Shown: positions 20,809 to 33,655, counted from the stretch's first letter. The stretch: 64,000 bases of DNA from Coniferiporia sulphurascens (GCA_002794785.1 NBBA01000012.1:434001-498000); one strand, 5' to 3'. The notes: generated by a model not told the origin, from the sequence alone. Translations and numbers: made by a program.

Positions 20809-22348
20809 TCCAGTGGAATGCTGCCTGCTCCCTAGCCATGGTCCATTCCCTTATTCCTATCCTTACCACTGACCCATCCCCACCCACCATCATTTTAATC
20901 CAGGAACCACCCTGGTATCAAATTGGCCTCCAGCCATCACTCACTGACCCCTCTGGCACACCAGTGCTCAATGTTCCATCCCTCGCAGGGTACACAGCCA
21001 TTCTTCCCCCAGCCACCTGACCAAGGGTCGTCACGTATGTATCCCGCGCCATTCCACCAACTGCTTGGTCCATCCTAGGCACCACAACCTCCGGCACTGA
21101 CGTCCTTACCATCGAAATCCACTCCCACCTGACAGTCTGCTTATGCAACTACTACAGCATGCATGCTCTGGACTGCACCACCACCACCCCCCTCTATCCA
21201 GGTGAGTCATTTCTTTTTACGATCCTGCCTATGATAGCCACCATGCTACTCGTGGCGGGCAACTTCAACTGTCGCCACCACTCATGGTCCGAATTACTTG
21301 CCACACAGCAGGAGGACTTGAGGGCACAACCCCTTAATGACTTCTTCTGGGAGCATGGCCTTGCGCCAGCTCACCTCCCAGATTCTGACTCACAGCCTGT
21401 CGACAATCGTCGGTGGTGCCCTATTGACATGATTTGGTCCCCCCCTCGATAAACCCTGACACAATCATAGACTCGGGCTCCTCAACCACCTCCCCACTGT
21501 CCGACCATGCCATGTTGCGCTGGTCCCTGCCATCTCGGCCCCCACCCCCAGTCATTAAAACACGCTGGCTACTTCCGGCTGACAGGGAAGAATGGACCAG
21601 CATCACCTTCCCACTACTCAAAACTGCCTTTCACCTACCAGTGAGCAACAACCTCACCCTCAACTTCAAAGCGCAAGCAGTGGTCGACTCTATGGTCGCC
21701 ACCCTTGCACCCTTCACCTGCATCACTAAGCCGTCAAAAACCGAGGTCCCCTGGTGGATGCCGACATGCAAATCGCTCCTCCAGGCGATCACAACCGCTA
21801 CCACCCCCCTCAAGCATTCAGCAGCCCGCCATGCCTTCAAATGTGGGGTACGGGCGGCCAAGCGGCAATTCTACGCCAACCAAGCCGACCAAGCCGACGC
21901 CTCCAACATCTGGAACTGGGCCAAACGTGGCCTCAGCAACCAACCTACCCCTATCCCTCGCTCAAAAAGTGCAACGGGACCTTCACCCAAACGGAAGAAG
22001 AGAAAGGTGAGCTTTTCTGCACCACTTTCTTCACACCCCCTCCACCCATCCCAGTGGCTGACACACCGCCACCTCCCCCTCAACCAGCTGCCCCACCCAT
22101 ACTCCTCTCAGAGCTTACAGGGGCACTGTCTGACACCTCCAACTTGTCAGCTCCGGGCCTCTCGGGCATCGGCTACCACCCTCTCAAATGGGTGGTAGAC
22201 ACTTACCCTGAGGAGACCCTCACCCTTTTCAATGACTGTTTGTGCATGGGGCACCACCCCAAGTGCCGGTGGGCAGCAAAAGTGGTGATGCTCTGGAAGC
22301 CAAACAAGAAGGACCCATTCTCGCCGCAATCATACTGGCCCATTACCC

Positions 22349-23430
22349 ACATCGACAATAAGTCGGGATCGGCCATCTGCACTATGCTAGGCCACACTCG
22401 ACTCCGGTCATGCCGACTGGAGTCCCCCACCTGCGCTACAGCCACGGACACTGAGGAATTCTCCCTCGCCACGGCCCCAGGCTGGGTAGCGCGCCGCCTC
22501 CCGGCACAACTGTGTGTCGCATCGGATATCTTCTTTTTGTCCGATTCGCTGACCGCTCTCCACCTCTTCCGCACTTGGGATGCCACCCCTGGTGCTCACC
22601 TCCTCCACATCTGGAAAGCGGGTGTGGAGACCCTGCTGGACTCATACCCCCAGCTCACTGTTCATTTTGTCTGGTGCCCTGGTCACTCGGACATCCCCGG
22701 TAATGAATGGGCTGACAAGGAAGTGAAACTGGTGACGGAGCTTCCCCCATCCGACCTAAAGCCCTCCACCTCTGCACTAAAAGAAGTCGCCATCTGTACC
22801 CTCATGAACCGATGGACGCTCTCACTAGCCCGCCCCCTCGCCTCAACCGCTGACAAATACCTGGCAGTACGTGGCCTCCCTTCTTGACAACCTCGAAAGC
22901 TACTCATGAACTTGGTCGACCACCCACATAAGGAGCTATCTGCCATCACGCAGGTCCTCTGCCGTGCCGGTCCCTATGGGGGATACTGGCTGAGTTTCAA
23001 CTCAGCCTACCGGCACAGGCATGGCCTGATCTCGCACTGCAGGTGGCATAACCACCCCCCATGGCCTACACAGTTGACCACTCACATTCTAGGCGGCTGC
23101 AGTACATTCCATCCATGGATACAACGTGTATGGCCACCTCGAGACCCTCTCCCAGTCCACCACTCAGAGTGGGCTGATGAACACCGACTCCCAGTTTTGC
23201 ATCGCTGGCTTAAGCTGATGGGGCACCTTAACCCCCTTTCTGACCGTGCTGTGGGCACCATATGGCTGGCTTTTGCCACAATGGACCTAGATGGCCACCC
23301 AACCAACGAATATATGGACTTGGACCTCCTACGGGAATACATGCGTCGTATGCTCGGACCCCGAACCCAGGACTTGGACCCGGCCCTTTTGGAGCTTTCA
23401 GGTATGCTCCCCCCATTTCCTCTTGATTAA
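22349..23430 (+). pseudogene. LINE beta1 ORF2, RNase H and C-terminus (broken)
   Basis: The insert begins in RNase H (DNKSGSAICTMLG; the first catalytic Asp is already missing). It continues with the Glu block (DTEEFSLATAPGW), FFLSDSLTALHLF and NEWADKEVKL, then ADKYLAVRGLPS and a TGA near 22885-22887 followed by CAA where paralogues have CGA/CGC Arg codons. The C-terminal domain follows: LCRAGPYGGYWLSFNSAY, the HCRWHNHPPWP and HILGGC Cys/His cluster, EWADEHRLPVLHRWLKLMGHL, and the end LLELSGMLPPFPLD at 23430. It shares this C-terminus with the C family rather than A. It is only a passenger copy. Confidence 0.85.
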
Positions 23431-23746
23431 ACGCCTGTCTTTCAGATTCCTACAGATACGTCTCGGCTGGTGCTCTCGCCTCCCCTTTCTCACTTCTAAG
23501 CTTCTTACTTTACCTGCCCTCACCTGCTTGGTTGGTTCATAGCAATATGTATCCCTCCTTCTCTTGTTTTTCTTATGAAATAGGGGCTCTCCAAACTTTG
23601 GCACCCTCCAGGGAGCAGAGCCCCCGCCCAGTTTTGTGCGATGCGCAATGATGGGTGCCTCCATTGTTATGTAGTTAGGGCCCCCCCTTTGGGGGGGCAG
23701 CTTGTAATTATGTAATACTGTAGGAATAATTTAAAAAAAAAAAAAA
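22349..23746 (+). mobile_element. LINE beta1, 5'-truncated (1.4 kb)
   Basis: It is flanked by TACTGGCCCATTACCC at 22333-22348 and 23747-23762 inside the A2 reverse transcriptase. It starts in RNase H and ends in an A-rich tail after GTAGGAATAATTT. The hairpin CCCCCCC-TTT-GGGGGGG lies at about 23682-23699. Confidence 0.95.
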
Positions 23747-26532
23747 TACTGGCCCATTACCCTCAAGGAGACCCTAGGGAAACTCCTTGAAAAGATTATT
23801 GCTAACCGGCTACAATTCCTCGCAAACACGAGGGACTGGCTGCCACCCAGCCAATATGGGGGGCGTCAGGGACACTCTGTCTACAACACTGCCCAGCACC
23901 TCCTACAGATTGCAGAGCAAGCCCATGCTGAGGGCCTCGTATGTTTGGTCCTAGCGGTCGACATACAGGGCTTCTTCGATTCGGTACACCCGCAACTCCT
24001 CCACCGGCAATTGTTGGACCTCCAGTGCCCACCTGACATGGCGAACTGGTGCCTGTCCTTCATGACGGATCGGCAGGTCGCCATCTCCTTCGACGGCACC
24101 ACCCTCCCAACCGCCCAGAAACCCAACCTCGGCACTCCTCAAGGGTCGCCAGTATCCCCAATCCTCTTGACTATATTCGCGGGCATGGTCCTCTGGAAAT
24201 TTCACCAAACCGGCACCACCGCCCTAGCATATGTGGATGACCACCTCCTCGTGTGTGTCGGACCCAGCATGGCATCCAACTGCCAGCAACTGTCCAATGC
24301 CTACCACCAACTCAATGCCCATTTTGGTGCCATCAGCCTCAACATTGAAGCCGCCAAAATGGAGTGCCTACACTTCCACCCACCCCGATGCCGCTCAGCC
24401 ACCTACACCAACTGGGACACCACTGGAGTCTGGGTCGCCCCCACTATGCTCATCTGACCCTCTATCCCCCTCCGATGGCTGGGTATATGGTGGGACCTGG
24501 CCCTCACCTTCAAAGCCCATGTGGAATGTATGTGCTCCAAGGGCCTCTCCACCCTCACCGCCCTCCGCATTTTAGGCAACACTGAATGTGGAATCTTGGC
24601 CCTTCTCCTCCATCGACTATACACTGCCTGCATCCGCTCCGTCCTCACGTGGGGCACCCTGGTGTGGTATCATGGCCGGTGCCAAAAAACCTTAGTAAGC
24701 CATCTGCAGGCTGTACAGAACACGGCTTGCAGATGGATTCTAGGCGTCTACAAAGGCGCCTCTCCCTTCTCTACAAACTTTCTTTGTTCCCTTCCCCTCC
24801 TCTCTTACTATTTTGAATACACTAAGACCCTCCATTCTCTACACCTCTGGTGCACCCTGCACTCCATAGGTAGAAAATGATACTATAAAAACATAACTAA
24901 CCATCCCTTTTCCACTTCTCTGCAGGTCCGGGTCCCCCAGGTACAACCAGTTCCTGCATACACTCATCCCCTATGGACAGATCCTCTGGCATTTACGAAT
25001 GGAAGAGTCTCGTTTGCCACTCCTATCACTCTGGTTAGCGAGGACACCCGCAAAGAATTTGTGGCCGCTGCATGCTCACTGAGCACCCTCCCCCACCTCC
25101 AGGTCTTCACCGATGGCTCATGCATGGGATCGAAGTCCGGATCAGCCATTTGTGCAATGACGGGCCTTACTTGACTCAAGTCTCGCAGGCTGGCCTCCCC
25201 CACGTGCGCAACAGCTACGGACGCAGAGATCTTCTCCCTCACATCCGCACCAAGCTGGGCAGCACACCACCTCCGGGACCTTTTGCCTGTCGCATTGGAC
25301 ATCTTCTTTCTGTCCAATTCGCTGACAGCACTACACCTTCTCCGCACTTGGGCACCGGTACCAGGCGCACACCTCCTCCATCAATGGAAGGCAGGGGTCC
25401 AGACCCTATTGGACTCTCATCTGGATCTCTCCATCCACTTCATGTGGTGCCCAGGTCACTCCGACATCCCCAGGAATGAATGGGCAGACCATGAGGCGAA
25501 GTTTGCAATGAACCTACCCCCGTCCTCCCTTGCACCCTCCACCTCTGCGCTGAAAGAGGCCGCCGTTAACACTCTTATGGAGCACTGGTCCCTCTCACTC
25601 ACCCACCCCCTGGCCTCGACAGCCAACAAATACCTCGCTGTCAATGGCATCCCCTCCCGCCATCCCCGAAAGCTGCTCATGCAATCAGTTGATCACCCAT
25701 GCCAGGAGCTGTCCGCAATCGCCCAGGTCCTATGTCATGCCGATCCCTATGGGGGTTACTGGCTGAGCTTCGACTCAGCCTACCGATGCAGGCACGGCTT
25801 GATCTCGCATTGCAGATGGCACAACCACCCCACCTGGCCAGCCCAGTCGACCGCTCACATACTGGGCAGGTGTCACACTTTCCGACCCTGGATCCGCAAG
25901 GTCTGGCCTCCCCATGACCCACTCCCAACCCACCACATCGAGTGGGCCAATGAAAACCATCTCCAGGTTTTGCACCACTGGCTGAAGCTGACGAGGCATT
26001 TTAACTGCCTATCCGACCATACCACTGCTGCCATCTGCCTAGCCTTCACCGCGATGGAGCTGGAGGGACACCTGACTGACGAAGATATGGACTTGGACCT
26101 CCTCCAGGACTACATGAGTCATATGCTTGGACCCCGTACCCAGGACCTGGATCCGGCTCTCTTGGAGCTTTCAGGTGCACTTCCTCCCTTTTCCTCTGAT
26201 CTGTGATTGCCTTTCGGACTCCCTCCATACGTCCTGGCCAGCACTCTCGCCCTCCCTTTCCTATTCTAAGCTACCCCCTTTTGCCTGATGTCATCCGTTT
26301 GGCTTGGCCATAGTGATATGTATTCCTCCCTCTGTTTCTTTCTCTTCTGCGAATAGGGGCCCTTCCCACCTTGGCACCCTTCAGGGAGCAGGGCCCCTGC
26401 CCAGTTTCATGCATTGTGTGATGACGGGTGCCTCTGTTGTTATGTAGTTAGGGCCCCCCCTTTGGGGGGCAGCTTGTAATTATGTAATACTGCAGGAATA
26501 ATAATAAAATTAAAATTAAAATTAAATAAAAT

Positions 26533-28515
26533 CGTTGGCTAGCCTAGCCACCACAAGAGCCACCGAAGCCACCTCCAACCTGTCTGCCGAAGCTGTCACT
26601 GCTGCCATGCGCGAGACGACCCCCACCCCCTACTCTCAAAACCCCCTCTTGGCCCCGACCTCCTCCCCAGATGTCCTCGCACCCTCCCCCACCATTGGCA
26701 ACTCCCAACTGATGTTGGCCTATGACTTCACTGCCCAGGCACACATGGAGTCAAGGCAAGCATCCCAAGCCGGCTCCCCAGCTGCCTTGGTAGGGTCTAT
26801 CCATGGCTCCAATGAATTTGGCGAGATGGCCCCAGAAATGGCGGTTGACCCCCATACCCCCCCCGCAACAGGTAGGAGGTGCAAGCCTCGGGCAGAAATG
26901 CTCCTCAGCCGCCATGTCGCCTCTCACCCTGAGAGGACCCCCAGCCCAGCAGCATGAAAAACACACCTCAGGGTTCATGCACGCCCTCTCCCGTGCCCTG
27001 GACGACTTTGACGAACAAACCAGGGATGCCACCACCGAGACAATAGACGTTAAGGCCACGCAGTTTGTGGGCGATCTCCTTTGGAATGTTCAACAGATGC
27101 TGGCCAACATTGCTCAAGAAAGGAATGACCCCCAGCACATCATCTACCGCAATGCGGTGATGGCCTACAACTTCGCGAGGGAGGGGACGGAAATCGTCCT
27201 CCCAGAACCCTTCGCCCCAGCTCGCCCCCCCCAAAGGGCCCTGGCAACCACTGGGACCCCCGGCACCGCCCCCGTGACCCCAGAAATGAGGGCACTGACT
27301 GATGCAGTCAAGCACCTGACTACTGATGTGGCTTCTATTTCATGTCAGATGGCCTCCATCAGCTCTAGGCCTGCCCAATGTCAACAACAGCAACAACAAC
27401 AGCAATCCGTCCCCCAGGCCGCCATCCCTGCCGCCCCCACCTCCTATGCACAGGTGGCCGCATCAGCAGCCCCCCCGACAACTGCCAACCCTACCCCAGT
27501 GGCTCCGGCTGCTGGAGTGGTCATCAACCTGGCGCAGAAGAAGAAGAAACGCATGCGTAAGGTGCCCCCCCCACCCACGATGTACACCAAGGACCCAACC
27601 TTGGTCCTCACCCTCACCGTCAGCATCTGCACCGAAAACCGGAAATCTGCGATGGCCCTCACTAAAGCGTCATGTGAGTTTTTCGCCTCCCTCCCCACCA
27701 CAGACCGTGTCCTGGTCCTTTCCTCTTCATTTAATGTGAAGGGAAACATCATGACCACATTTGTGGCATGACCATCCTTGGCTAACCCGACCATGGAGAT
27801 GATCATTGATCATCACTCCACGGCATATGCCTCCCATATGTGCACAGAGTGCATTGCAGCAGGAATTACCATCCCGTCTGCCTTCTCCCTAACCCCCTCC
27901 AGAGTCCGCCCTAGGTCCACACTCTGCATCTCTATGGTGCCATGCAAGGACTTCCTGTTTGGCCAGAACAGACACACCATCTCCAAGAAGGCCCTCTTGG
28001 CCGAAGTCCGGCACAACCTGGCACTCCTCAACCTCGATTTCATTGTCACCCCCCACTTCACCGCCACTGAAGATCACCTGCCAAACCTGGACAGGTGCCC
28101 CATGGCCTTCTCCTTTGTCGACCCCGATGGCTCCATCCGCGAGTGCCTCCTCAAGAGGCCACGTGTATGGATGTTCGGCTCTGCCCTCCAGCTCTCGGTC
28201 CCACCCATCCGCCCTACACTCACTCAATGTGAGCGCTGTCAGGGCCTCGGACATGGGACCAAGGGCTGCCACGCCCAACCTTGCTGCACTGACTGCGCGG
28301 GTGCCCATCTGATCCACAATCATCGCAAATTGTGCGCCCACTGCGCCACTGATGCAGTGCCCGAAGGCGACACATGTCCTCACCCCCGCCAATGCAACAA
28401 CTGCAAAGGCGACCACCCCACCACCTTGCCGACGTGCCCAAAGAAGAGGCACTACCGCAAAATCATAGAGGCCCTCGACGCTGACCCCACTGACGAACAA
28501 ATGGAGGAAATATGA
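26533..28515 (+). pseudogene. LINE C2 ORF1 (broken)
   Basis: The frame is open from the truncation point, shifts near 26870, then runs to a TGA at 27769-27771 where LINE C3 has CGA (Arg). It continues in the same frame to 28515. Features in order are the AYDFTAQ and HTPP blocks, the FMHALSRALDDFDEQ to VMAYNFAREG helical block, a polyglutamine run of eight at about 27384-27407, KKKKRMRK near 27540, and VLSSSFNVKGN. The C-terminal knuckle array follows (CERCQGLGHGTKGC, CTDCAGAHLIHNH, CNNCKGDHPTTLPTC). It is the RNA-binding partner of ORF2. The start codon is lost by the 5' truncation. Confidence 0.87.
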
Positions 28516-28532
28516 TAGAGACACTCTCTATC
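28512..28532 (+). promoter_or_regulatory. ORF1/ORF2 stop-start overlap plus hairpin (C2)
   Basis: ATGA lies at 28512-28515. The perfect 8-bp inverted repeat GATAGAGA/TCTCTATC encloses CAC at 28514-28532. The loop and the encoded residues differ from family A, but the pairing is kept. Confidence 0.7.
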
Positions 28533-31500
28533 CTACAGTGGAACACTGCCTGCTCACTAGTGGCGATTCATTCCCTAATCCCAGTCCTTACTACTGATCC
28601 CTCCCCCCCACACCTAATTCTTATACAGGAACCACCCTGGTACCAAATAGGGCTGCAACCCTCACTCACCAACCCAGCCGGCTCCCCGGTCTTTAATGTC
28701 CCCACCATCCCAGGTTATACGCCTGTGCTACCCCCGAGGTTCGCCCCAGGGTAGTCACATATGTCTCCCGAGCCCTCCCCCCCACATCATGGTCAATCCT
28801 CAGCGCCACATCCCATGGCACTGACGTACTGACGGTGGAGGTCCGATCCCAACTCACCCTCCAGGTGTGCAACTACTATGGCATGCACCCCCCGAACCGT
28901 GAGAACGCCTCCCCCCAGTACCCAGGTGAGTCCTTCATATTCTCACTTCCCTCGGAACTGGCCACCACTCTACTTGTGGCAGGCGACTTCAACCGTCATC
29001 ACCACTTGTGGTCCGAATTCCCCATCCCATGACGAGATGACTTGGGGGCACAACCCCTTGATGACTTTTTCCATGGGCATGGCCTGGCGCCTGCCCATCT
29101 TCCTGACCATGATTCTCGGCCTGATGGCAATCGCTGTCAGTGCCCCATTGACATGATCTGGGTCCCACCCACAGTCAACCCTGACTCTATTTTAGATTCA
29201 GCTACCTCTGACCCCTCCCCACTGTCCGACCACTTCATCCTGAGGTGGTCACTGCCATTTCGGCCCCCCCCTCCAGTTCTAAAAACCTACCAGCTCCTCC
29301 CAGCCGACAAGGAGGAATGGACTGACATCGCCTTCCCCCTCCTTGAAGCAGCTTTCCGCCTACCGGGGCTCAACACCCACACCCTGGACATTAAAGCCAA
29401 GGCGGTCATCGACTCTATGGTCGCCACCCTTAAGCCATTCACCCGCCTCTCAAAACTGTCGAAAACGGAAGTTCCGTGGTGGTCCCCCCACTGCAAGAAC
29501 CTTCTATCCGCCATCAAGACGGCCACCACCCCCTTACAGCATGCAGCAGCGCGACGTGCCTTCAAAAGGGGCATTAGGACAGCCAAATGGCAGTTCTATG
29601 CCAACCAGGCATCAGAAGCAGACACCTCCAATATCTGGAACTGGGCCAAATGCGGCCTTGGAAACTGACCAACTCCCATCCCCTTGCTCAAGAGGTGAGA
29701 TGGCTCCTTCACACAGACAGATGACGAGAAAGGTGAGCCCTTCCGTGAAACCTTCTTCATGCCCCCCCTGCCCCATGCAGCAGCCAACACCCCGCCGCCA
29801 CTACCCCAACCAGTTGCCCTGCCCATACTCCTGTCGGAGCTTACAGGGGCACTGTCCAACACCTCCAACTTGTCAGCTCTGGGCCTCTCAGGAATAGGCT
29901 ACTGACCTCTGAAATGGGTGGTCAAGGCCTACCCCAATGAGATTCTATCACTTTTCAACGAATGCCTGCGCTTAGGGCACCACCCCAAGTGTCGGTGGGC
30001 AGCAAAGGTGGTGATGCTTCAGAAGCCTAACAAGAAGGACCCCTTCTCGCTGCACTCCTACCAGCCCATAACCCTCAAGGAGACCCTAGGGAAACTCCTT
30101 GAAAAGATAATAGCTAACCGGCTCCAGTACCTCGCCAACATGCGGGACTGGCTGCCACCTAACCAATATGGGGGGCATCAAGGCCATTTGGTCTATGATG
30201 CTGCCCAACACCTCCTACAGATTGCAGAATGTGCCCACTCAGAGGGCCTCGTCTGTTCGGTCCTCGCAGTCGACATCCAGGGCTTCTTTGACTCAGTACA
30301 CCCCCAACTCCTCCACTGACAACTGTTAGACCTCGGTTGCATGCCTGATCTGGCCAACTGGTGCTTGTCTTTCATGACAGACCAGCAGGTTGCTGTTGCA
30401 TTCAACAGCACCACCCTCCCCACCACCCCCAAACCAGACTTCGGCACCCCCCAGGGATCGCCAGTCTCCCCCATCCTGTCAACTATATTTGCAGGGGTGG
30501 TCCTCCAGCGCTTCCACCAAGCCGGCACCACCGCCCTGGCATATGTTGATGACCACTTACTTATTTGCATAGGTCCCTCAGTGGCATCCAACTGCCGCAA
30601 TCTCGCCCGCGCCTACCACCAACTCGACACCCTCTTCAGCACCATTGGTCTCAACATTGAAGCTGCCAAGACAGAGTGCCTCCACTTTCACCCTCCTTGG
30701 TGATGCACCGGCTATGACAGCTGGGACACTGCCGGCGTACAGGTCGACCCCAACACCCTGATCTGCCCCTCAATCCCACTTTGGTGGTTGGGGATCTGGT
30801 GGGACCCAGGCCTCTCCTTCAAGCCCCACATCGAGCACATGCGCTCCAAGGGACTCTCCACCCTCGCCACCCTCCGCATTTTGGGCAACACCCAATGTGG
30901 CATCTCGGCCCTACTCCTCTGCCGCCTCTACACCTCCTGCATACGCTCCGTCCTAGCATGGGGAGCGCCGGTATGGTATCACGGCCACCGCCAAAAAACA
31001 CTGGTAAACCGCCTACAGACTGTACAAAACACTGCCTGCCGCTGGATCCTAGGCATCTTTAAGGGCGCCTCCCCCCATTCCACTAACTTTCTCTGCTCCG
31101 TTCCCCCTCTCTCTTTCTATTTCGAGTATATAAAGACTACCCATTCCCTACGCCTTTGGTGCACCCCTCACTCTATTGGCCGAAGACTTTTTAGAAACGT
31201 AGCTAATAGACCTTTTTCCCTTTCTCTGCAGGTCTGAGCCCCTTGGGTTCAACAGGTTCCTGCATACATGCATCCCCCATGGACGGACCCCCTGGCTTTC
31301 ACCAACGGCCAAGTCCAATTCACCACCCCTGTCACTCCGGTCAGTGCTGACACCAGGAAACAATTTGTGTGCGCCGCCTGGGACCTAGGCTCCACACCCC
31401 ACGTTCAAGTATTCACTGACAGCTCTCGCATCAACAACAAGTCGGGCTCTGCCATCTGCGCAATGCTAGGCCCCACTCGCCTCCAGTCACGACGACTGGA

Positions 31501-32509
31501 GTCCCACACCTGCGCCACTGCCACAGACGCTGAGGAATTCTCCCTCACTACGGCCCCAGGCTGGGTGGCGCACCGCCTCCCGGCACAACTGCATGTTGCA
31601 TCAGATATCTTCTTTCTATCTGATTTGCTGACTGCGTTGCACCTCTTCTGCACATGGCCTGCCGCTCCAGGGGCCCATCTCCTTCACATCTGGAAGGTGG
31701 GTGTGGAGACTCTGTTGGACTCGTACCCCCAACTCACCGTCCACTTTGTGTGGTGTCCCAGACACTCGGACATCCCTGGTAATGAATGGGCTGACAAGGA
31801 AGCAAAACTGGCGACCAGGCTCCCCCCATCCACCCTAAAACCCTCCACCTCCACACTAAAAGAAGTCACTGTCTGCACCCTCATGGACCGATGGACGCTT
31901 TCACTCACCCGCCCTCTTGCCTCAACTGTGGATAAATACCTAGTGGTACACGGCCTCCCGTCCTGACAACCCTGTAAGCTACTCATGCACTCAGTCGACC
32001 ACCCCCGGAGTGAGCTATCTGCAGTCACTCAAGTCCTCTGTCGTGCTGGTCCCTATGGGGGCTACTGGTTGAGTTTTGACTCGACCTACCAGTGCAGGCA
32101 TGGCCTGATTTCACACTGCAGGTGGCACAACCACCCCCCTTGGCCCACACAGTCGACCACCCACATCCTTGGCGGCTGCAGCACCTTCCACTCATGGATA
32201 CAATGCATATGGCCACCTTGGGACCCTCTCCCAGTCCACCACTCCGAGTGGGCTGATGAACACTGCCTCCCAGTTTTGCGCCGTTGGCTTAAGCTAACAG
32301 GGCACCTAAACCGCCTCTCCAACCATGCCGCAGGCGCCATCAGGCTAGCATTTGCTGTGATGGACTTAGACGGCCACCCCACTGATGAAGACATGGACCT
32401 GGACCTCCTACGGGACTACATGTGTCGTATGCTCGGACCCAGAACCCAGGACTCGGACCCAGCCCTTTTGGAGCTATCAGGTATGACTCCCCCTTTTCCT
32501 CTCGCTTGA
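28512..32509 (+). pseudogene. LINE C2 ORF2 (broken)
   Basis: After one frameshift near 28735 the whole ORF lies in a single frame. It is broken mainly by TGA codons (29032, 29668, 29904, 30319, 30703, 31237, 31966), several of which are CGA or CGG in other copies. The endonuclease has SILQWN, IQEPPWYQIG, GDFNRHHH, CPIDMIW and LSDH. The reverse transcriptase has QKPNKKDPFS, VDIQGFFDSVHP, GTPQGSPVSPIL and YVDD (about 30541-30553). RNase H has FTDSSRINNKSGSAICAM, DAEEFSL, FFLSDLLTA and NEWADKEAKLA (31400-31810). The C-terminal region has HCRWHNHPPWP, HILGGC and LLELSGMTPPFPLA. The 3' UTR follows from 32510 and holds a solo LTR. Confidence 0.9.
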
Positions 32510-32751
32510 AGTCTGCCTTTCGAATTCCTATGAATACATCTCGACTGGCGCTCTTGCCATCCCTTTCTCAATTCTAAGCTTCCTACTTTGCCTGCCCTCA
32601 TCCGCTTGGTTAGTTCATAGTGATATGTATTCCTCCTTCTCCTCTTCTTTCTCTAACTCAATAGGGGCTCTCCACACTGCGGCACCCTTTGGGAGCAGAG
32701 CCCCCGCCCAGTTTTGTGCGATGCGCAATGACGGGTGCCTCCATTGTTATG

Positions 32752-33310
32752 TGTTAAGCTCAACGGTTACTCGATGATCAATGTCGGGGCTTCCTGATCG
32801 TTGGGGCTGGTAGTATGGCAACAGGGCTTCCTAGATGTCGTAACTCGAAGGTGATCGTCAGTGGGGCTTCCTGATCGGCGAAGTGATGCAGTAGGCTTCT
32901 TAGCTGAGTCAGGTTACGATGAAGCGACTAGTGGCACAGCGGCACACAGTAGACTGGTGAGGAGCAGATAATGGGCTTGTATGAACAAAGAGCACAAGCT
33001 TAGGACTTGTGCTACCGAAGTTACATGCTTATATGCTACTCTATGTGTTTGCTACTGTAGAGTCGTGTGTAGGTTCATTTACATGGCTATGGAAGGTCAT
33101 GGAAACCCAAGGAAGGTCTTGGTAATACACGTTGAGGTATCAGTAAGCAAAGCACATCATGATGGTGTGATATGGCGTCATCATGTTGTCTTATGGTGCA
33201 AGGGGAATAAGGATGAGTAAGGCAGAGAAATGGGGGAGTTGCACTGACTGATGATGATGAAGAGGAAGTGAGTCAGCACAATAAGGGGAAAGTAAAGGAA
33301 AATTGTAACA
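32752..33310 (-). repeat. Solo LTR, gypsy family 1, in the C2 3' UTR
   Basis: This 559-bp inverted LTR is flanked by exact TTATG duplications at 32747-32751 and 33311-33315. It sits between the conserved GCAATGACGGGTGCCTC box and the 3' hairpin of C2. Confidence 0.95.
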
Positions 33311-33368
33311 TTATGTAGTTAGGGCCCCCCCTTCAGGGGGGCAGCTTGTAATTATGTAATACTGCAGG

Positions 33369-33399
<31 letters not shown>

Positions 33400-33655
33400 G
33401 GATACATGCTCACTGAGAATCCACCCAGAGGCAACGTTTTCGACAGGTTGCCAAGACTGCCGGTGAGCTCCACACCCATTTCCCGCCGCGTTACGGTGAC
33501 CGATGACCAACCCCGGCACACCAGGGTGAGTCGGAACCTTCTCTTGTATGATGCCCAGTCCCAGAGAGTCCAGACAAGGTTGGGTAGCTGCGACTTCCCC
33601 AAGCCGACCCCAGTTGCAAAACCGAGATGGTGGTGGTAAGAGGACAAGAAGGATG
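33400..33655 (-). repeat. X sequence, 5' portion (chimera A)
   Basis: After the right target duplication (33400-33413) X continues in minus orientation to its 5' end at 33655, which reads CATCCTTCTTGTCCTC on the minus strand. With 17694-18715 this makes an X copy of about 1.26 kb. Confidence 0.8.

Larger units (their letters stand above)
20787..26206 (+). pseudogene. LINE A2 ORF2 (broken, split by LINE beta1)
   Basis: The endonuclease starts at 20787 (SILQWN, IQEPPWYQIG, GNFN where others have GDFN, CPIDMIW, LSDHAMLRW). TGA interrupts it at 21018-21020 (CGA in other copies), and frameshifts lie near 21440 and 21950. The reverse transcriptase begins near 22150, breaks at SYWPIT because a LINE inserted at 22349, and resumes at 23763 with LKETLGKLLEKIIANRLQF. 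It continues through VDIQGFFDSVHP, GTPQGSPVSPIL and YVDD (about 24228-24241). A TGA at 24455-24457 replaces an Arg codon, and further breaks lie near 24880 and 25170. RNase H (FTDGSCMGSKSGSAIC, FFLSNSLTA, NEWADHEAKFA) spans about 25110-25510. The C-terminal Cys/His region ends with LLELSGALPPFSSDL at 26206. The endonuclease catalytic Asp in GNFN is also lost. Confidence 0.88.
18716..26532 (+). mobile_element. LINE A2, full length (about 6.4 kb without insert)
   Basis: It starts CATCCTTCTTGACCAG and ends in a tail GGAATAATAATAAAATTAAAATT up to 26532. Removing the nested LINE (22349-23746) and one 16-bp duplication leaves about 6.40 kb, close to LINE A5 (6.41 kb). The leader before ORF1 is only 58 nt. 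The 3' UTR runs from 26207 and has the GCCCCCCC/GGGGGGC hairpin at 26451-26470. Confidence 0.88.
18716..33399 (+). mobile_element. Head-to-tail LINE pair A2+C2 in one target duplication
   Basis: GGATACATGCTCAC occurs at 18702-18715 and 33400-33413, and X sequence continues directly across the two. Between them lie a full-length LINE A2 (18716-26532, own 5' leader and own tail) and, with no gap, LINE C2 starting about 128 nt short of its 5' end (26533) and running to its own tail at 33399. There is no duplication around A2 alone. The simplest reading is a single insertion event. Confidence 0.8.
26533..33399 (+). mobile_element. LINE C2, lacking about 128 nt at the 5' end
   Basis: It begins CGTTGGCTAGCCTAG, which matches base 54 onward of the family C ORF1 at the window start, and ends with a (TAA)n tail and A-run at 33399. 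Without the solo LTR it is about 6.30 kb, against 6.43 kb for the complete C3. It abuts the tail of A2 with no intervening base. Confidence 0.88.

Noticed and set aside
27384..27407. Polyglutamine run in LINE C ORF1 as an unusual feature
   Set aside because: It is present at the same place in C3 (50058-50081) within a low-complexity linker, so it is a family trait with no visible role.
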